Source: an uncultured Clostridia bacterium (GTDB lineage Bacteria > Bacillota > Clostridia > Christensenellales > UBA1242). Taken from it: 64,000 nucleotides of DNA. How positions within the stretch are numbered: position 1 is the stretch's first letter; each line of letters starts with the position of its first letter. Location of the stretch: NCBI GenBank assembly GCA_934778215.1, contig CAKVOE010000001.1, positions 434,001 through 498,000 of the forward strand. Direction: 5' to 3'. Shown here one piece after another: positions 51,784-60,525 of this stretch. The position numbers were made by a program, and so were the translations under genes. Below the pieces are notes generated by a model. That model made no database searches, was not told the DNA's origin, and was given only the letters and a program-made list of their open reading frames with translations.

Positions 51784-52009
51784 ATTTTTATCACTCTCTT
51801 TAATTATATTTTAATAACAAAAATCATTTACTTTAAAGGTATAAATGATTGCGGTATAAGAAAAATCACATATTTTTCATCATTTAATGTAATTATATAC
51901 TAAACATTATTTTTTGTAAAGTAATTTATGATTATATAACAAAATTTTTAACTATTAAACGCAAAAATGCGTATGTTTTTTGTAAATATTTTTTTGTTTT
52001 TTTGTATTT

Positions 52010-53356
52010 TTATTTCTTTTTATGAGGATTTTCGTCAGATTTTTGTGTTAATTTTTGCTCGGTTAACGAACTAATTGCGTCCAAAAACTCTGCTATTTTT
52101 CGTTCATTTCCATTATCTGTTGGGTGGTAAAAGATGCTATTTTTTAGCGAGTCGGGCAAATATTGTTGTTTTACATATCCACCAAAATCGTGAGGGTATT
52201 TATATTTTGCTCGTTTTTCATTTAAAAAATTATAGTTTTTTAGGTGGTCTGGTACAGGGTCGGTTAACGATTTATGCACCGCTTCTATTACGCTATCTCG
52301 GGCTTTTACAACGGCATTGCTTTTTGGGCTAGTAGCCGTGCAAATTATAGCATGAGTTAAAGGGATTAGTCCTTCGGGAACACCCAAATTTTGAAAGGCG
52401 GTTAATGCACTTACTGCAACTACCAGTGCATTAGAGTTTGCAAGACCTACATCTTCTGAAGTATGGGCAATTAGTCTTCTTAAAACAACTTGTGGGTCTA
52501 CTCCCGATTCAATTAATCTGTATGCCCAATACAATGCTCCGTTTGGGTCAGAACCCCTAAGCGATTTTCCAAATGCGGACAACATATCATAATACATATC
52601 CTCGTCTATACTCAAAACCTTTCCGCCTGTGCTGTCGGCAATTATCTCTGGGGTTATGGTTATTTCGCCCGTGCTATCACTATTGGTGCTTTTTACTGCA
52701 ATTTCTAGCGAATTTAATGCAAAGCGTAAATCTCCACCCGAATTTTGAACTAAGGTGTTAATAGCGTCTTCTGAAATGTTAATTTTATACATTCCTAAAC
52801 CGTTTGTTTCATCAATTATTGCTCTGTATATTGCACTTTTTATATCGGCAGATGCAAGAGGCTTAAACTCAAACACCCTGCATCTTGAAACTATTGCCCG
52901 TGTCATACTATAAAAAGGGTTTTCGGTTGTGCTTCCTATAAAGGTTATTATGCCCTTTTCTATGGCAGAAAGCACGCAATCGCTTTGTGCTTTGCTCCAA
53001 CGGTGACATTCGTCTAATAATAAATAGGTTTTGGTGCCAAACAGTTCTAGGTCTTTTTGGGCTTGGTCTATAACCTTTTTTGCGTCCGCTACACCACTGC
53101 TAACGGCATTAAGTTTTACAAACTTTGCACCCGTTCCGCTTGCAATTATGCTTGCGAGGGTGGTTTTGCCCGTTCCCGGAGGTCCAAAAAAAATAGAACT
53201 GCCAATAGTTCCTGTTTTTACCAGTCTGTTTAATAGTTTCCCCTCTCCCAAAATATGCGTTTGCCCAACAAAATTATCTAGCGTTGTGGGACGCATTCTT
53301 TCGGCTAGTGGCGAAAAACTGTTTGAATAGTTTGTGTTAAATAAATTGTTATCCAT
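52010..53356 (-). CDS. rarA: Replication-associated recombination protein RarA (MgsA)
   Basis: A 448-residue AAA+ ATPase acting at stalled forks, related to clamp loaders. LAERMRPTTLDNFVGQTHI is the N-terminal signature. IFFGPPGTGKTTLA is Walker A and LLLDECHRW is Walker B; Cys replaces the more usual Ile/Val. FIGSTTENPFYSMTRAIVSR is sensor 1 and the Arg finger. The C-terminal tetramerisation domain (YKYPHDFGGYVKQQYLPD) is present. The ATG at 53356 lies eight bases after a consensus -10 box; a TTG two codons earlier is less likely. Confidence 0.93.
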   Translation of the reverse strand: MDNNLFNTNYSNSFSPLAERMRPTTLDNFVGQTHILGEGKLLNRLVKTGTIGSSIFFGPPGTGKTTLASIIASGTGAKFVKLNAVSSGVADAKKVIDQAQKDLELFGTKTYLLLDECHRWSKAQSDCVLSAIEKGIITFIGSTTENPFYSMTRAIVSRCRVFEFKPLASADIKSAIYRAIIDETNGLGMYKINISEDAINTLVQNSGGDLRFALNSLEIAVKSTNSDSTGEITITPEIIADSTGGKVLSIDEDMYYDMLSAFGKSLRGSDPNGALYWAYRLIESGVDPQVVLRRLIAHTSEDVGLANSNALVVAVSALTAFQNLGVPEGLIPLTHAIICTATSPKSNAVVKARDSVIEAVHKSLTDPVPDHLKNYNFLNEKRAKYKYPHDFGGYVKQQYLPDSLKNSIFYHPTDNGNERKIAEFLDAISSLTEQKLTQKSDENPHKKK

Positions 53357-53364
53357 AGGCAATT

Positions 53365-53393
53365 ATTATACCACCATAAAAATATTTTTGCAA
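53365..53393 (-). promoter_or_regulatory. rarA promoter, predicted leaderless
   Basis: Minus strand TTGCAA (53393-53388), 17-bp spacer, TATAAT (53370-53365), eight bases before ATG 53356. There is no ribosome binding site. Confidence 0.75.
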
Positions 53394-53395
53394 TA

Positions 53396-54085
53396 TTACT
53401 CATTAATAATGATTTTTCTAATCTCTGCTATGTTTGATGCTTGAAACTCTGGTTTTACCTCAGCCGTAGATAGGTCAGCGTTTATTAGACATACTGCAAC
53501 CCCAGCATTGTGGCTTGCTATGGCATCTAGCGGTCTGTCGCCAACAGATAAAATATTTTGCTTTTGTAAGTTATATTTTTTTATACAATTTTCAAACATT
53601 GTTGGTGCGGGCTTCCACGCTCTTAATCCGTTTTTGCCAACATATTCTACATCGGTAAAATATTGCTCAACATTTAGCATTTTTATTAGGGGCAACACCG
53701 TTTCTATTCGGTTGGTTACCAAAAAATTTCGCCCGCCTAACTCAACAATTCTTTTTAACAAGTCTATTATGCCACAAGGTAATTGCATTGTATCATAATT
53801 TTTTAGTGAGCAATCAATTTCGTCATATTTTTCAAAGAATTCTGGCACTGTAAACTTATTATATTTTTCTATAAAATAATTTACCAGTGTAGACGAAGAT
53901 GATTGCTTTAATATTTTTAGAGTATTTTCGTCATCTTCATAAATTCCAAAACACGCTAAGCAATCATTAATGCTTTTTAGTACACATGGATAGGTGTCTA
54001 CAATTGTTCCGTCAAAATCCCAAATGATGTCGGTGTAGTTTAACTTTGTTTTTTGTAACGAATCTTTATTCTGTTTGCTTTTCAT
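53396..54085 (-). CDS. HAD-superfamily phosphatase (phosphoglycolate phosphatase-like)
   Basis: A 229-residue HAD subfamily IA hydrolase. Motif I is IIWDFDGTIVDT with both Asp. Motif II is in NFLVTNR. The lysine of motif III is near RAWKPAPTMF. Motif IV is ILSVGDRPLDAIASHNAG. A four-helix cap lies between motifs I and II. Substrate unknown. AAGGGG lies before the ATG. Its stop lies next to the rarA promoter. Confidence 0.85.
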   Translation of the reverse strand: MKSKQNKDSLQKTKLNYTDIIWDFDGTIVDTYPCVLKSINDCLACFGIYEDDENTLKILKQSSSSTLVNYFIEKYNKFTVPEFFEKYDEIDCSLKNYDTMQLPCGIIDLLKRIVELGGRNFLVTNRIETVLPLIKMLNVEQYFTDVEYVGKNGLRAWKPAPTMFENCIKKYNLQKQNILSVGDRPLDAIASHNAGVAVCLINADLSTAEVKPEFQASNIAEIRKIIINE

Positions 54086-54407
54086 ATTAACCCCTTAATG
54101 TTTTTTATATAATAACAAAACTTACCAAAAACTTTTGCAACCGACCACCAAACGCCTTGATTACTTTTATTTTGCTAAATGTTAAACGCTGGCATATATT
54201 TCTCACAGAAAAGTGGTAGGCTTGATTATGTTTAATTTGTTACAATGTAAAAACACTCAAACCGTTGCATTATTTTTTGCAAAATATTATATATTGAATT
54301 TTTCTTTTATATATTATATCATATTTTTCGCTAATTTTACAAAACAAATAAACAAGAGTTTACTTTAATGTAAAACTAAAAATTTTTAAAATATTTGCAA
54401 AAAACAC
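54086..54407. other. Gene-free AT-rich region upstream of tRNA-Gly
   Basis: No frame, hairpin or repeat of note was seen between the HAD gene and the tRNA-Gly promoter. Confidence 0.5.
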
Positions 54408-54436
54408 TTGATTAATTATTTGTTATATGGTAAACT
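54408..54436 (+). promoter_or_regulatory. Promoter of tRNA-Gly(GCC)
   Basis: TTGATT (54408-54413), 17-bp spacer, TAAACT (54431-54436), 31 bp before the tRNA. Confidence 0.7.
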
Positions 54437-54467
54437 TACTATTGTCGTTAAGACAATTTACATTTTT

Positions 54468-54542
54468 GCGGGAGTGGCTCAGTGGTAGAGCGTTGCCTTG
54501 CCAAGGCAAATGTCGCGAGTTCGAATCTCGTCTTCCGCTCCA
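54468..54542 (+). tRNA. tRNA-Gly(GCC)
   Basis: Acceptor GCGGGAG / CTTCCGC; anticodon loop TTGCCAA gives GCC; CCA encoded. The UCC isoacceptor is at 7378. Confidence 0.95.
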
Positions 54543-54550
54543 TAATTTAG

Positions 54551-54577
54551 GAAGCCTTTTGTTAGGCTTCTTTTTTT
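54551..54577 (+). terminator. Terminator of tRNA-Gly(GCC)
   Basis: Stem GAAGCCT / AGGCTTC with a 6-nt loop and seven T. Confidence 0.9.
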
Positions 54578-54702
54578 GTTTTTATTTGCAACCAGTACCC
54601 TATTAGAATATAAATTGAATAAAAACTAATGGCTAAGTTTTTTGGTGGCTTAGGTTTTAGGAACGCAAAAAAAACGAGAAAAGTTAATCTTCATTTATAT
54701 TA

Positions 54703-54975
54703 ACTTACTAATTGCTTTGTAATTAGAGCGTTGGGTTTTGGCGACAAAAAACAAGCAAAAATAATTATATTTACACTAATATACACCAACTTTAAACCAA
54801 CTTATAATTCGAAATGCGTTAAAAGATAAAAAAACGGGATAAAGTCAATTTTTTACACTAATTTAATAATTGCTTGGTACTTAGAGCGTTGGGTTTTTGT
54901 AGGGCATAAAAAAAAGAACCAAGCAAAACTTAGTCTTTTTACAAAATTAATTTTTGGTTGTTTTGCTTTGTTCTT
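54703..54975. repeat. Direct repeat pair forming hairpins, plus a 16-bp inverted repeat
   Basis: Two ~60-nt copies (54703-54760 and 54863-54927) share TTAGAGCGTTGGGTTTT and begin with AATTGCTT. In the second, TTGCTTGGT pairs perfectly with ACCAAGCAA downstream; the first keeps a shorter version. The end of the second copy also starts a 16-bp inverted repeat AAGAACCAAGCAAAAC / GTTTTGCTTTGTTCTT (54914-54929, 54960-54975, one mismatch). No coding frame. Confidence 0.6.
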
Positions 54976-55041
54976 AATTTATATTATCGGAAGTTGAGTC
55001 GGAGAGTTTACTCTCCAGCGAGACTGATGGTTATTCAAATT

Positions 55042-55109
55042 GGAAGTACAAAGCATTGCTTTGCGAGTGCGTTAGCACAAATTTTGAACTTGTTTCAAAA
55101 TTTACTTCC
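55042..55109. other. 68-nt clover-shaped palindrome cluster after helD
   Basis: GGAAGT (55042-55047) and ACTTCC (55104-55109) enclose three successive palindromes: CAAAGCATTGCTTTG (55049-55063), GTGCGTTAGCAC (55067-55078), and a 10-bp stem AAATTTTGAA / TTCAAAATTT (55079-55103). A further hairpin GGAGAG / CTCTCC lies at 55001-55016. It could be the 3' structure of the helD transcript or a small repeat element. It is not a tRNA. Confidence 0.55.
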
Positions 55110-55131
55110 TATAATTTATAATATACTGTTT

Positions 55132-57303
55132 TTACAAAATTAAACTGCTTGGTATGTCGTCATAATAAATTTTTAGGGTGTTCATAGCACGAGTAACTGC
55201 AACATAGAACAATTTTTTGTTCTCTGCACTATAATTGTTTTCATTTGCCTTTGGAACTAATACCGCATCAAATTCTAGACCTTTTGCCATATATAGTGGC
55301 ATTACCATAATGTGCGTGTTTACAAAATTCTTTTCGCCCTCTACCATAAACTTAAAGTTTTTGAAGTTTGGCGACTTTTGCAACGCTCTTTGCAATTCTT
55401 TGCACTCTTTTTCTGTTTTAAAAATGATTGCAACGGTGTTATCATCAGTTTTTAGTCTTAGGGCGTCTTTAACAAATTCGGCATTTTCGCCTACCCCGTT
55501 GTCTTTTACTATTTCGACAGGTTCGCCGTGGCGGTCTAACTGGGTTTTTATTAGTTGGTTATTGGATACCAATTTGTTAACAAACTCATTAATTTCAACG
55601 GTGCTACGATAGGTTTTGGTTAAATATTGCGTTTCTACAATATCACGGGCACGATCTGCTTTTAATACACTAAGAATGCTATCATAGTCATCATACCCAA
55701 CAAAAGGCATAATGCTTTGGTTTAAATCTCCTACCAGCGTCATTCTGGCACCCTTAAACACATTTGCAATAATTTGGTACTGCACTAAGGTATAATCTTG
55801 CGCTTCGTCTATAACTATTTGCTTTATGGCGTGCTGTTCGGTAACGCCAACCACCCTTTCTTTTAGATACATAAACGGTGTGACATCTTCGTACGAAATT
55901 ACACCCTTTTGAAGACATTCGTAGGTATGCTCATATATCTCTTTTAGGTCTTTTATTGTCATTTTATCTAGTTTTTCTACACCCAATTCGTTATAAATGT
56001 CTTGAACTCTTTTGGTAAAGCCGTCTAGCGATTCATACAAGCCCATATATATATTTTTTGCGGTAACTTTTTTTAGATTGGCTTTTAGTTGTCTTTCGAG
56101 TTTGTTGCGTGCTTTTAAATTTTTTTGAAGTTTTATGCCCGCAATTGCCATAATTTTTTCATTAATTAGTTTGGTCTGCTCATATAGCGAGATGCTAGAC
56201 GAACTTAAATTGTTGTCTACAAATCGGCACAAAAATTCGCTTCCCGCTACCGTTTCGCCATCTATTTCTATGTCTTTATCTATACCAAAAAGACTATATT
56301 TAATTTCTTCTATATAGTTTTCTATAAGTTTTATATAACCCGGCCAAAACTTAAATTTTATTGATTTATAAAAAGGAGTTTTTGCACCTACAAAGAGTTC
56401 TTCGTAAACGGAATTCATATTGTTTTTAATTTTGAACTCATGAATATAGGACTGCACATAGTCATAAAAAGTGGTTTGGTAAACATTGTCCTCACCCATT
56501 TGTGGCAAGACATCGCTAATGTAGTCCGAAAAGGTTTCGTTTGGCGACAATATCAGCATATTGGTTTTGTTTAGGTTTTCTTTGTCAGCATACAACAGGT
56601 AGGCAATTCGGTGCAAAGCAACCGAAGTTTTGCCCGAACCTGCCGGACCTTGCACAGCCAAAATATCTACATCATCTTTACGGATAATTTTGTTTTGTTC
56701 CTTTTGGATAGTTGCTACAATGTTACGCATTTTTGTGGTGCCAGTAGTAGATAATATTTTTGCCAAAACATCATCTATAACTTGAGTGTCTGTATCAAAG
56801 ATTTCTACAATTTTATCATTTTCAATTTTGTATTGGCGTTTTAATATAACTTTGCCGTCTACCACGGTGCCATCTGGCAATGTGTAACTAGACTCTCCAA
56901 TTTCGGAGTCATAAAAAGGACTGCATATAGGCGCACGCCAGTCATATACATAAAAATTTGAACCATCTTTTAAACTTGCAATGCCAAGATATACCGGAGT
57001 AACCTCGGTGCCGTCATCAAAATCTACACGGGCAAAGTAGGCACTACCCACCATTCGGCGGTAGGCTTTTAGGTGTTTTTCGGACTGCAACACGCCTCTA
57101 TTTAGTTGGCGAACGCTTTCTTGCGAGTTTATCCAGTCGTCAGACTCTACGCTACCCTCTTCCCAGATGTAACGCATAGATTCTTGAATGTCTGTTTCTA
57201 ACTGTTCTTTGCCGTCTTCAAGCTTTGCAATTTCTTTTTCGAGGACATAAAGCACAGACCTTAAATAGTCTAATTCTTTTCTTTCTTCTGTTTTTGAAAT
57301 CAT
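55132..57303 (-). CDS. helD: HelD-family superfamily I helicase-like ATPase
   Basis: A 723-residue protein of the HelD group, which in Bacillus removes stalled RNA polymerase from DNA. An N-terminal coiled coil (about 1-90) is followed by YFARVDF, VYDWRAPICSPFYDSEIG and LKRQYKIEN, all typical of HelD. Walker A is VQGPAGSGKTSVALHRIAYL. Later motifs are IVIDEAQDYTLVQYQII, LVGDLNQSIMPF and YLTKTYRST. FYVAVTRAMNTLKIYYDD lies near the end. GGGGAG lies eight bases before ATG 57303; the frame extends to 57333 without a ribosome binding site. Confidence 0.93.
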   Translation of the reverse strand: MISKTEERKELDYLRSVLYVLEKEIAKLEDGKEQLETDIQESMRYIWEEGSVESDDWINSQESVRQLNRGVLQSEKHLKAYRRMVGSAYFARVDFDDGTEVTPVYLGIASLKDGSNFYVYDWRAPICSPFYDSEIGESSYTLPDGTVVDGKVILKRQYKIENDKIVEIFDTDTQVIDDVLAKILSTTGTTKMRNIVATIQKEQNKIIRKDDVDILAVQGPAGSGKTSVALHRIAYLLYADKENLNKTNMLILSPNETFSDYISDVLPQMGEDNVYQTTFYDYVQSYIHEFKIKNNMNSVYEELFVGAKTPFYKSIKFKFWPGYIKLIENYIEEIKYSLFGIDKDIEIDGETVAGSEFLCRFVDNNLSSSSISLYEQTKLINEKIMAIAGIKLQKNLKARNKLERQLKANLKKVTAKNIYMGLYESLDGFTKRVQDIYNELGVEKLDKMTIKDLKEIYEHTYECLQKGVISYEDVTPFMYLKERVVGVTEQHAIKQIVIDEAQDYTLVQYQIIANVFKGARMTLVGDLNQSIMPFVGYDDYDSILSVLKADRARDIVETQYLTKTYRSTVEINEFVNKLVSNNQLIKTQLDRHGEPVEIVKDNGVGENAEFVKDALRLKTDDNTVAIIFKTEKECKELQRALQKSPNFKNFKFMVEGEKNFVNTHIMVMPLYMAKGLEFDAVLVPKANENNYSAENKKLFYVAVTRAMNTLKIYYDDIPSSLIL

Positions 57304-57640
57304 ATCACGCTCTCCCCTTTGTAGATTTTCCAATGGTTTGCAAAATTGTTAATCTGTGGTTATATTATAAACTATTATGTGTAATGAATATTAAATATAA
57401 GGGCGGTTTAAAAATTTATAAATTTTTTGGTATTTTACTTTAATTGTTTGGCTAATTTTTTATAAATTGAATAATAATTTATTTTTTTCGCCCACATATT
57501 AAAAAATAATTGTTTTATCTGCTTATAAATCCTTGGCTTAGTGATATTTTATCATAAATTATTAACCTTGTAAAGAAATTTTGTACCTCACACATATATT
57601 TTTGATAAAATTTAAAGGTGCGATTTTGTATGTAAAAAGT
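57304..57640. other. Gene-free region upstream of helD
   Basis: Contains a TATAAT (minus strand, about 60 bp before helD) without a good -35 box, and otherwise AT-rich sequence. No gene was seen. Confidence 0.45.
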
Positions 57641-57740
57641 TGTTCCGCCCGCTCGAAGACGGACGGGCGGGGTCATACCTATTGGTTTAAGTGAGTAAAT
57701 TTAACGATTGTGGTATATAAGGTTACGGCGGGGATTAAAC
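57641..57740. repeat. GC-rich palindrome plus partial copy of the MITE-like element
   Basis: Palindrome CCGCCCG / CGGGCGG (57645-57651, 57664-57670) is a further copy of the GC hairpin of the dispersed element. The following 57671-57735 aligns to the right half of the 40718-40991 element (ATTGGTTTAAGT, GATTGTGGTAT, GGCGGGGAT). A compound of two repeat families. Confidence 0.6.
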
Positions 57741-57901
57741 AGTTCCGCCCGCCTAAGCCGGACGGGCGGACCAGCCGTCCGTAATTTCATTTATCTTTTG
57801 GGTGAAAATACTTGTGGCGGAACGCTGGCAGGGTAACCTAGACCAGCAACCCGCCTCAAGCCTTTTCCCTCCAAAATCTAAACGAACTTACTGGGTGTGT
57901 G
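57741..57901 (-). ncRNA. Copy 2 of the dispersed structured element, candidate non-coding RNA
   Basis: Inverted relative to 41075-41233. On the minus strand: box 1 (57901-57869) differs from copy 1 at one of 33 positions. The outer stem is CTTGAGGCG / CGCCACAAG (57860-57852, 57819-57811), the internal loop GGTT / GTTC is identical to copy 1, and the inner stem is GCTGG / CCAGC. Box 2 (57803-57777) is identical over 27 positions. The GC hairpin is CCGCCCG / CGGGCGG against CCGTCCG / CGGACGG in copy 1. Stems changed on both sides while pairing is kept. Confidence 0.6.
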
Positions 57902-57983
57902 ATTCTAATTGGGGGGTATTTTACTGTAATATTTAAAAAAATAATGACCACGTGTTCCTCTTGTTATGAAGAGGGAAAACTAC

Positions 57984-58020
57984 AAAGGTTCCGCTCGGTA
58001 AACGAGCGAAACCTTTTTTA
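57984..58020. terminator. Hairpin at the end of the PnuC gene
   Basis: Stem AAAGGTTCCGCTCG / CGAGCGAAACCTTT (one mismatch) ending in six T on the plus strand and touching the pnuC stop codon. Like the hairpin after dnaJ, it has little T run on the gene's own strand. Confidence 0.55.
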
Positions 58021-59181
58021 ATTGGCTGATGAAATTACTTCGCTTATTGTTTTATTTTTGCGAGATTTTGACTTTTTTGGCTTTGCAGATGGGCTTACAT
58101 ACTTTTCGGTTTCGGCGCAAGTCATTTTGCGGTAAGTTCTTTTTAGTTTTGCTACACCTTTAATATTTACCGGTCGCATTGCAAGATACACCCCGCCATT
58201 GCGATGAGTGTTTCGATATAGTACACTCCAAATGTAAACGCCATTAAAGTTATTTGAAAGCGTTGCCATAAAACTAATCATTGCGGGCAAAACTGCCAAA
58301 CTGACATTTCCGCTTGCAAAAATTTGTAACGCCCAAAGCGTAATTCCGCCAATGTTACAAAGCATATAAAAAAACCATGTTTCGATATATCTTTTTGTTC
58401 TGGCAATATCGCCTACAATACAACCCGCTATGCTAACGGCGTTAAATATTGCAAATGCTTGCGAAAGACCAAAGTTTAGAACCGCCCAAACGCCTGCCGT
58501 TAGTCCTAACAAAAGCAAAATATATAGCAATAGTTCTTTGCCGGTCATCTTTTCGACATCGTCCATTCTTGCGCCCTTTTCTGCTTTTTTTAGGGCGTCT
58601 TGTTTCCACTTAAAGAAACTGTAAATTGCTAGTGGTAAATATACAAAGGTGTTTATGATAACTTCGCCCCATACCTTTTGTATGGCAGAAACTACAACAT
58701 AAAGCACCATATTTATGCAGGTTGAAATTAAACCAAACCTATACCCTTTTGCAACAAAGTTGTTGCCGGTCATTCCGAGCCACAAACTTAAAACCGAAAA
58801 TACCAAAAGCAACACATCTATTGAAGTCATTTTGGTAAATATAGGAATTAAAGTTAAACATAGTACCCCCAAAACTATAAAAATTGGATACCAAAAAAAC
58901 TCAAATATTCCTGTGCGGTGCATAAGTTGTTCGAGTGATTGCGTTTGTATTTTTCGGACGGCTTTACTGCTTAGCGTCATACCGCCGTGTGCCGATGTGC
59001 TTCTTATAAGTCCAGCGTTGGTTCTTTCGTTTTTATGCTCGCCACCATTGGTTGCGTAACTTCGCCTAACGGCAAAACTGTTTAGCCCAACCGCACTAGA
59101 CTTTGCACCAACCGATGGTATGCCACGACAGACATTAACATCTTCATCAACATTTTCGTCCGGTCTTTTTTCTTCTTCCAC
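58018..59181 (-). CDS. PnuC-family vitamin transporter with N-terminal extension
   Basis: A 387-residue membrane protein. After about 95 polar residues come seven to eight helices. WGEVIINTFVYLPLAIYSFFKWKQD and RTKRYIETWFFYMLCNIGGITLW match the conserved parts of PnuC, a facilitator of nicotinamide riboside or related vitamins. The polar N-terminal extension and a basic tail (PKKSKSRKNK) are longer than usual. The start is GTG, with AAAGGAG eight bases upstream. No NAD- or thiamine-type riboswitch was recognised in the 150-bp upstream gap, so the ligand is open. Confidence 0.8.
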   Translation of the reverse strand: MEEEKRPDENVDEDVNVCRGIPSVGAKSSAVGLNSFAVRRSYATNGGEHKNERTNAGLIRSTSAHGGMTLSSKAVRKIQTQSLEQLMHRTGIFEFFWYPIFIVLGVLCLTLIPIFTKMTSIDVLLLVFSVLSLWLGMTGNNFVAKGYRFGLISTCINMVLYVVVSAIQKVWGEVIINTFVYLPLAIYSFFKWKQDALKKAEKGARMDDVEKMTGKELLLYILLLLGLTAGVWAVLNFGLSQAFAIFNAVSIAGCIVGDIARTKRYIETWFFYMLCNIGGITLWALQIFASGNVSLAVLPAMISFMATLSNNFNGVYIWSVLYRNTHRNGGVYLAMRPVNIKGVAKLKRTYRKMTCAETEKYVSPSAKPKKSKSRKNKTISEVISSAN

Positions 59182-59325
59182 AAGACTTCTCCTTTGTTTT
59201 TTGTTATAAAAATATCAATGCAAAAACCAACAAATTAAAACTTAGTGTGTTTAACAATATTAGTGTTGCACAAATTTAGTTATTTGTATAGTTTTTTTAT
59301 TATAATGAAAAATATTATATAATAG

Positions 59326-60510
59326 TTATTTAGCATTGACGCTTTGGCACCAATGGTAAAATTGTAGCACATTATTTTTAAAGTTTTTGCTTTTGCCCTT
59401 TCGCAAAATTACACAAGCAACAAACCTAACCATATACTCAAATGTGGTTATATTTTGTTCTACGCCGTTAATTGAGACCACGGTTTCGTGTGACTTTAAC
59501 TCTTCTATTGCGACATCGGGCAAGGTTGTTATTGAAAGCGGATAACAATATACAACATCTAAAAGTTTATTAAATGTTTCGTTAAACGAATCTTCGTTGT
59601 ATAGCCCATAAATTAGGTCGGAGTTTGCAGATTGCAATAAATCTATATAATTATCTTTGCTTTTGTAGGTTTTGATAATTTCTAGTTCGCCAGAGTCAAA
59701 CACGTCTACATTGCCATATTCCGTTTCGCTATTATAAAAAGGATAATCTTCAACCGTGTTAGCATTAGACTGGTCTGTTGAGTCGCTCTTGTTTTGCAAA
59801 CTTTCATTTTCTTCATTTTCTTTCGGTTCTTCTAAGTCGCCCTCTGGGTAAAAATTGGTTTTTTCTTCTGCACCTTTTTGAGAGTTTTTGTTAGAAACTG
59901 AATTTAAAATTTTGTTTGCAATTTCATCAAAATCTAAGTCTTTGGTGGTTTCGCTTCTTTTGGTTGTAACCACAGTTGGCTTTTTTGCAGAATAAAAAGA
60001 TTTTGGCACTTCACTAAAAGGCGTTTTTTGTTTTTCGGACAAACGCTGACTTTTGGCAAGTTCTTCTATTAGGTTGTCAATTTCATCTAAATCTAGGCTT
60101 GCAGACACTAAATTTTTGTTTTGGCTGTCCGAATTAATTTCGTCTATAATTAGCATTGAGCCAACTATTTTGCATTTTTTGTCTTTGGCAAGTTCTAATA
60201 TTTTTTGCGTGAACTCTAACTTTGCTTCAACCTCTTTTAGTCGCTCAGTATACAAAATTGCTTTTTCTTTAACCTTAAAATATAGCAACTTTGCACGCAA
60301 AGTTTGAACCAAATCTACGCCTTCGGTTGCTAAAATTTCTTGCTCTTTTTTAGCAAAATTTTCAAATCTTTGTTGCCCTGTTTTGAAGGCATTTTGCTGG
60401 TTAATAAATTGCTCATTGAAGCCCGAAATAACCAAAAAGGGGTCAATTTGGGGCTTATTTTGCAATTTTTGATTGTCATTTTCTGTTATTTTTGAATTTT
60501 CGCCGTTCAT
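59326..60510 (-). CDS. Hypothetical protein, fourth gene of the unknown operon
   Basis: A 394-residue soluble protein that I do not recognise. The N-terminal third is helical (about 30-110, KLLYFKVKEKAILYTERLKEVEAKLEF). The middle is acidic and disordered (EEPKENEENESLQNKSDS). The last 120 residues look folded (NSDLIYGLYNEDSFNETFNKL, FEYMVRFVACVILRKGKSK). AAGGAG lies five bases before the ATG. It follows the gene at 60526 by 15 bp. No catalytic motif or membrane segment. Confidence 0.7.
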   Translation of the reverse strand: MNGENSKITENDNQKLQNKPQIDPFLVISGFNEQFINQQNAFKTGQQRFENFAKKEQEILATEGVDLVQTLRAKLLYFKVKEKAILYTERLKEVEAKLEFTQKILELAKDKKCKIVGSMLIIDEINSDSQNKNLVSASLDLDEIDNLIEELAKSQRLSEKQKTPFSEVPKSFYSAKKPTVVTTKRSETTKDLDFDEIANKILNSVSNKNSQKGAEEKTNFYPEGDLEEPKENEENESLQNKSDSTDQSNANTVEDYPFYNSETEYGNVDVFDSGELEIIKTYKSKDNYIDLLQSANSDLIYGLYNEDSFNETFNKLLDVVYCYPLSITTLPDVAIEELKSHETVVSINGVEQNITTFEYMVRFVACVILRKGKSKNFKNNVLQFYHWCQSVNAK

Positions 60511-60525
60511 TTCGACTCCTTTTTG

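Noticed and set aside
55042..55109. Clover-shaped element considered as a tRNA gene
   Set aside because: No GG or TTC loop sequences, no anticodon-like 7-nt loop and no CCA; loops are 3-5 nt.
59182..59325. Riboswitch upstream of pnuC
   Set aside because: The 144-bp gap is AT-rich without the conserved boxes of thiamine, FMN or NAD riboswitches that I know.
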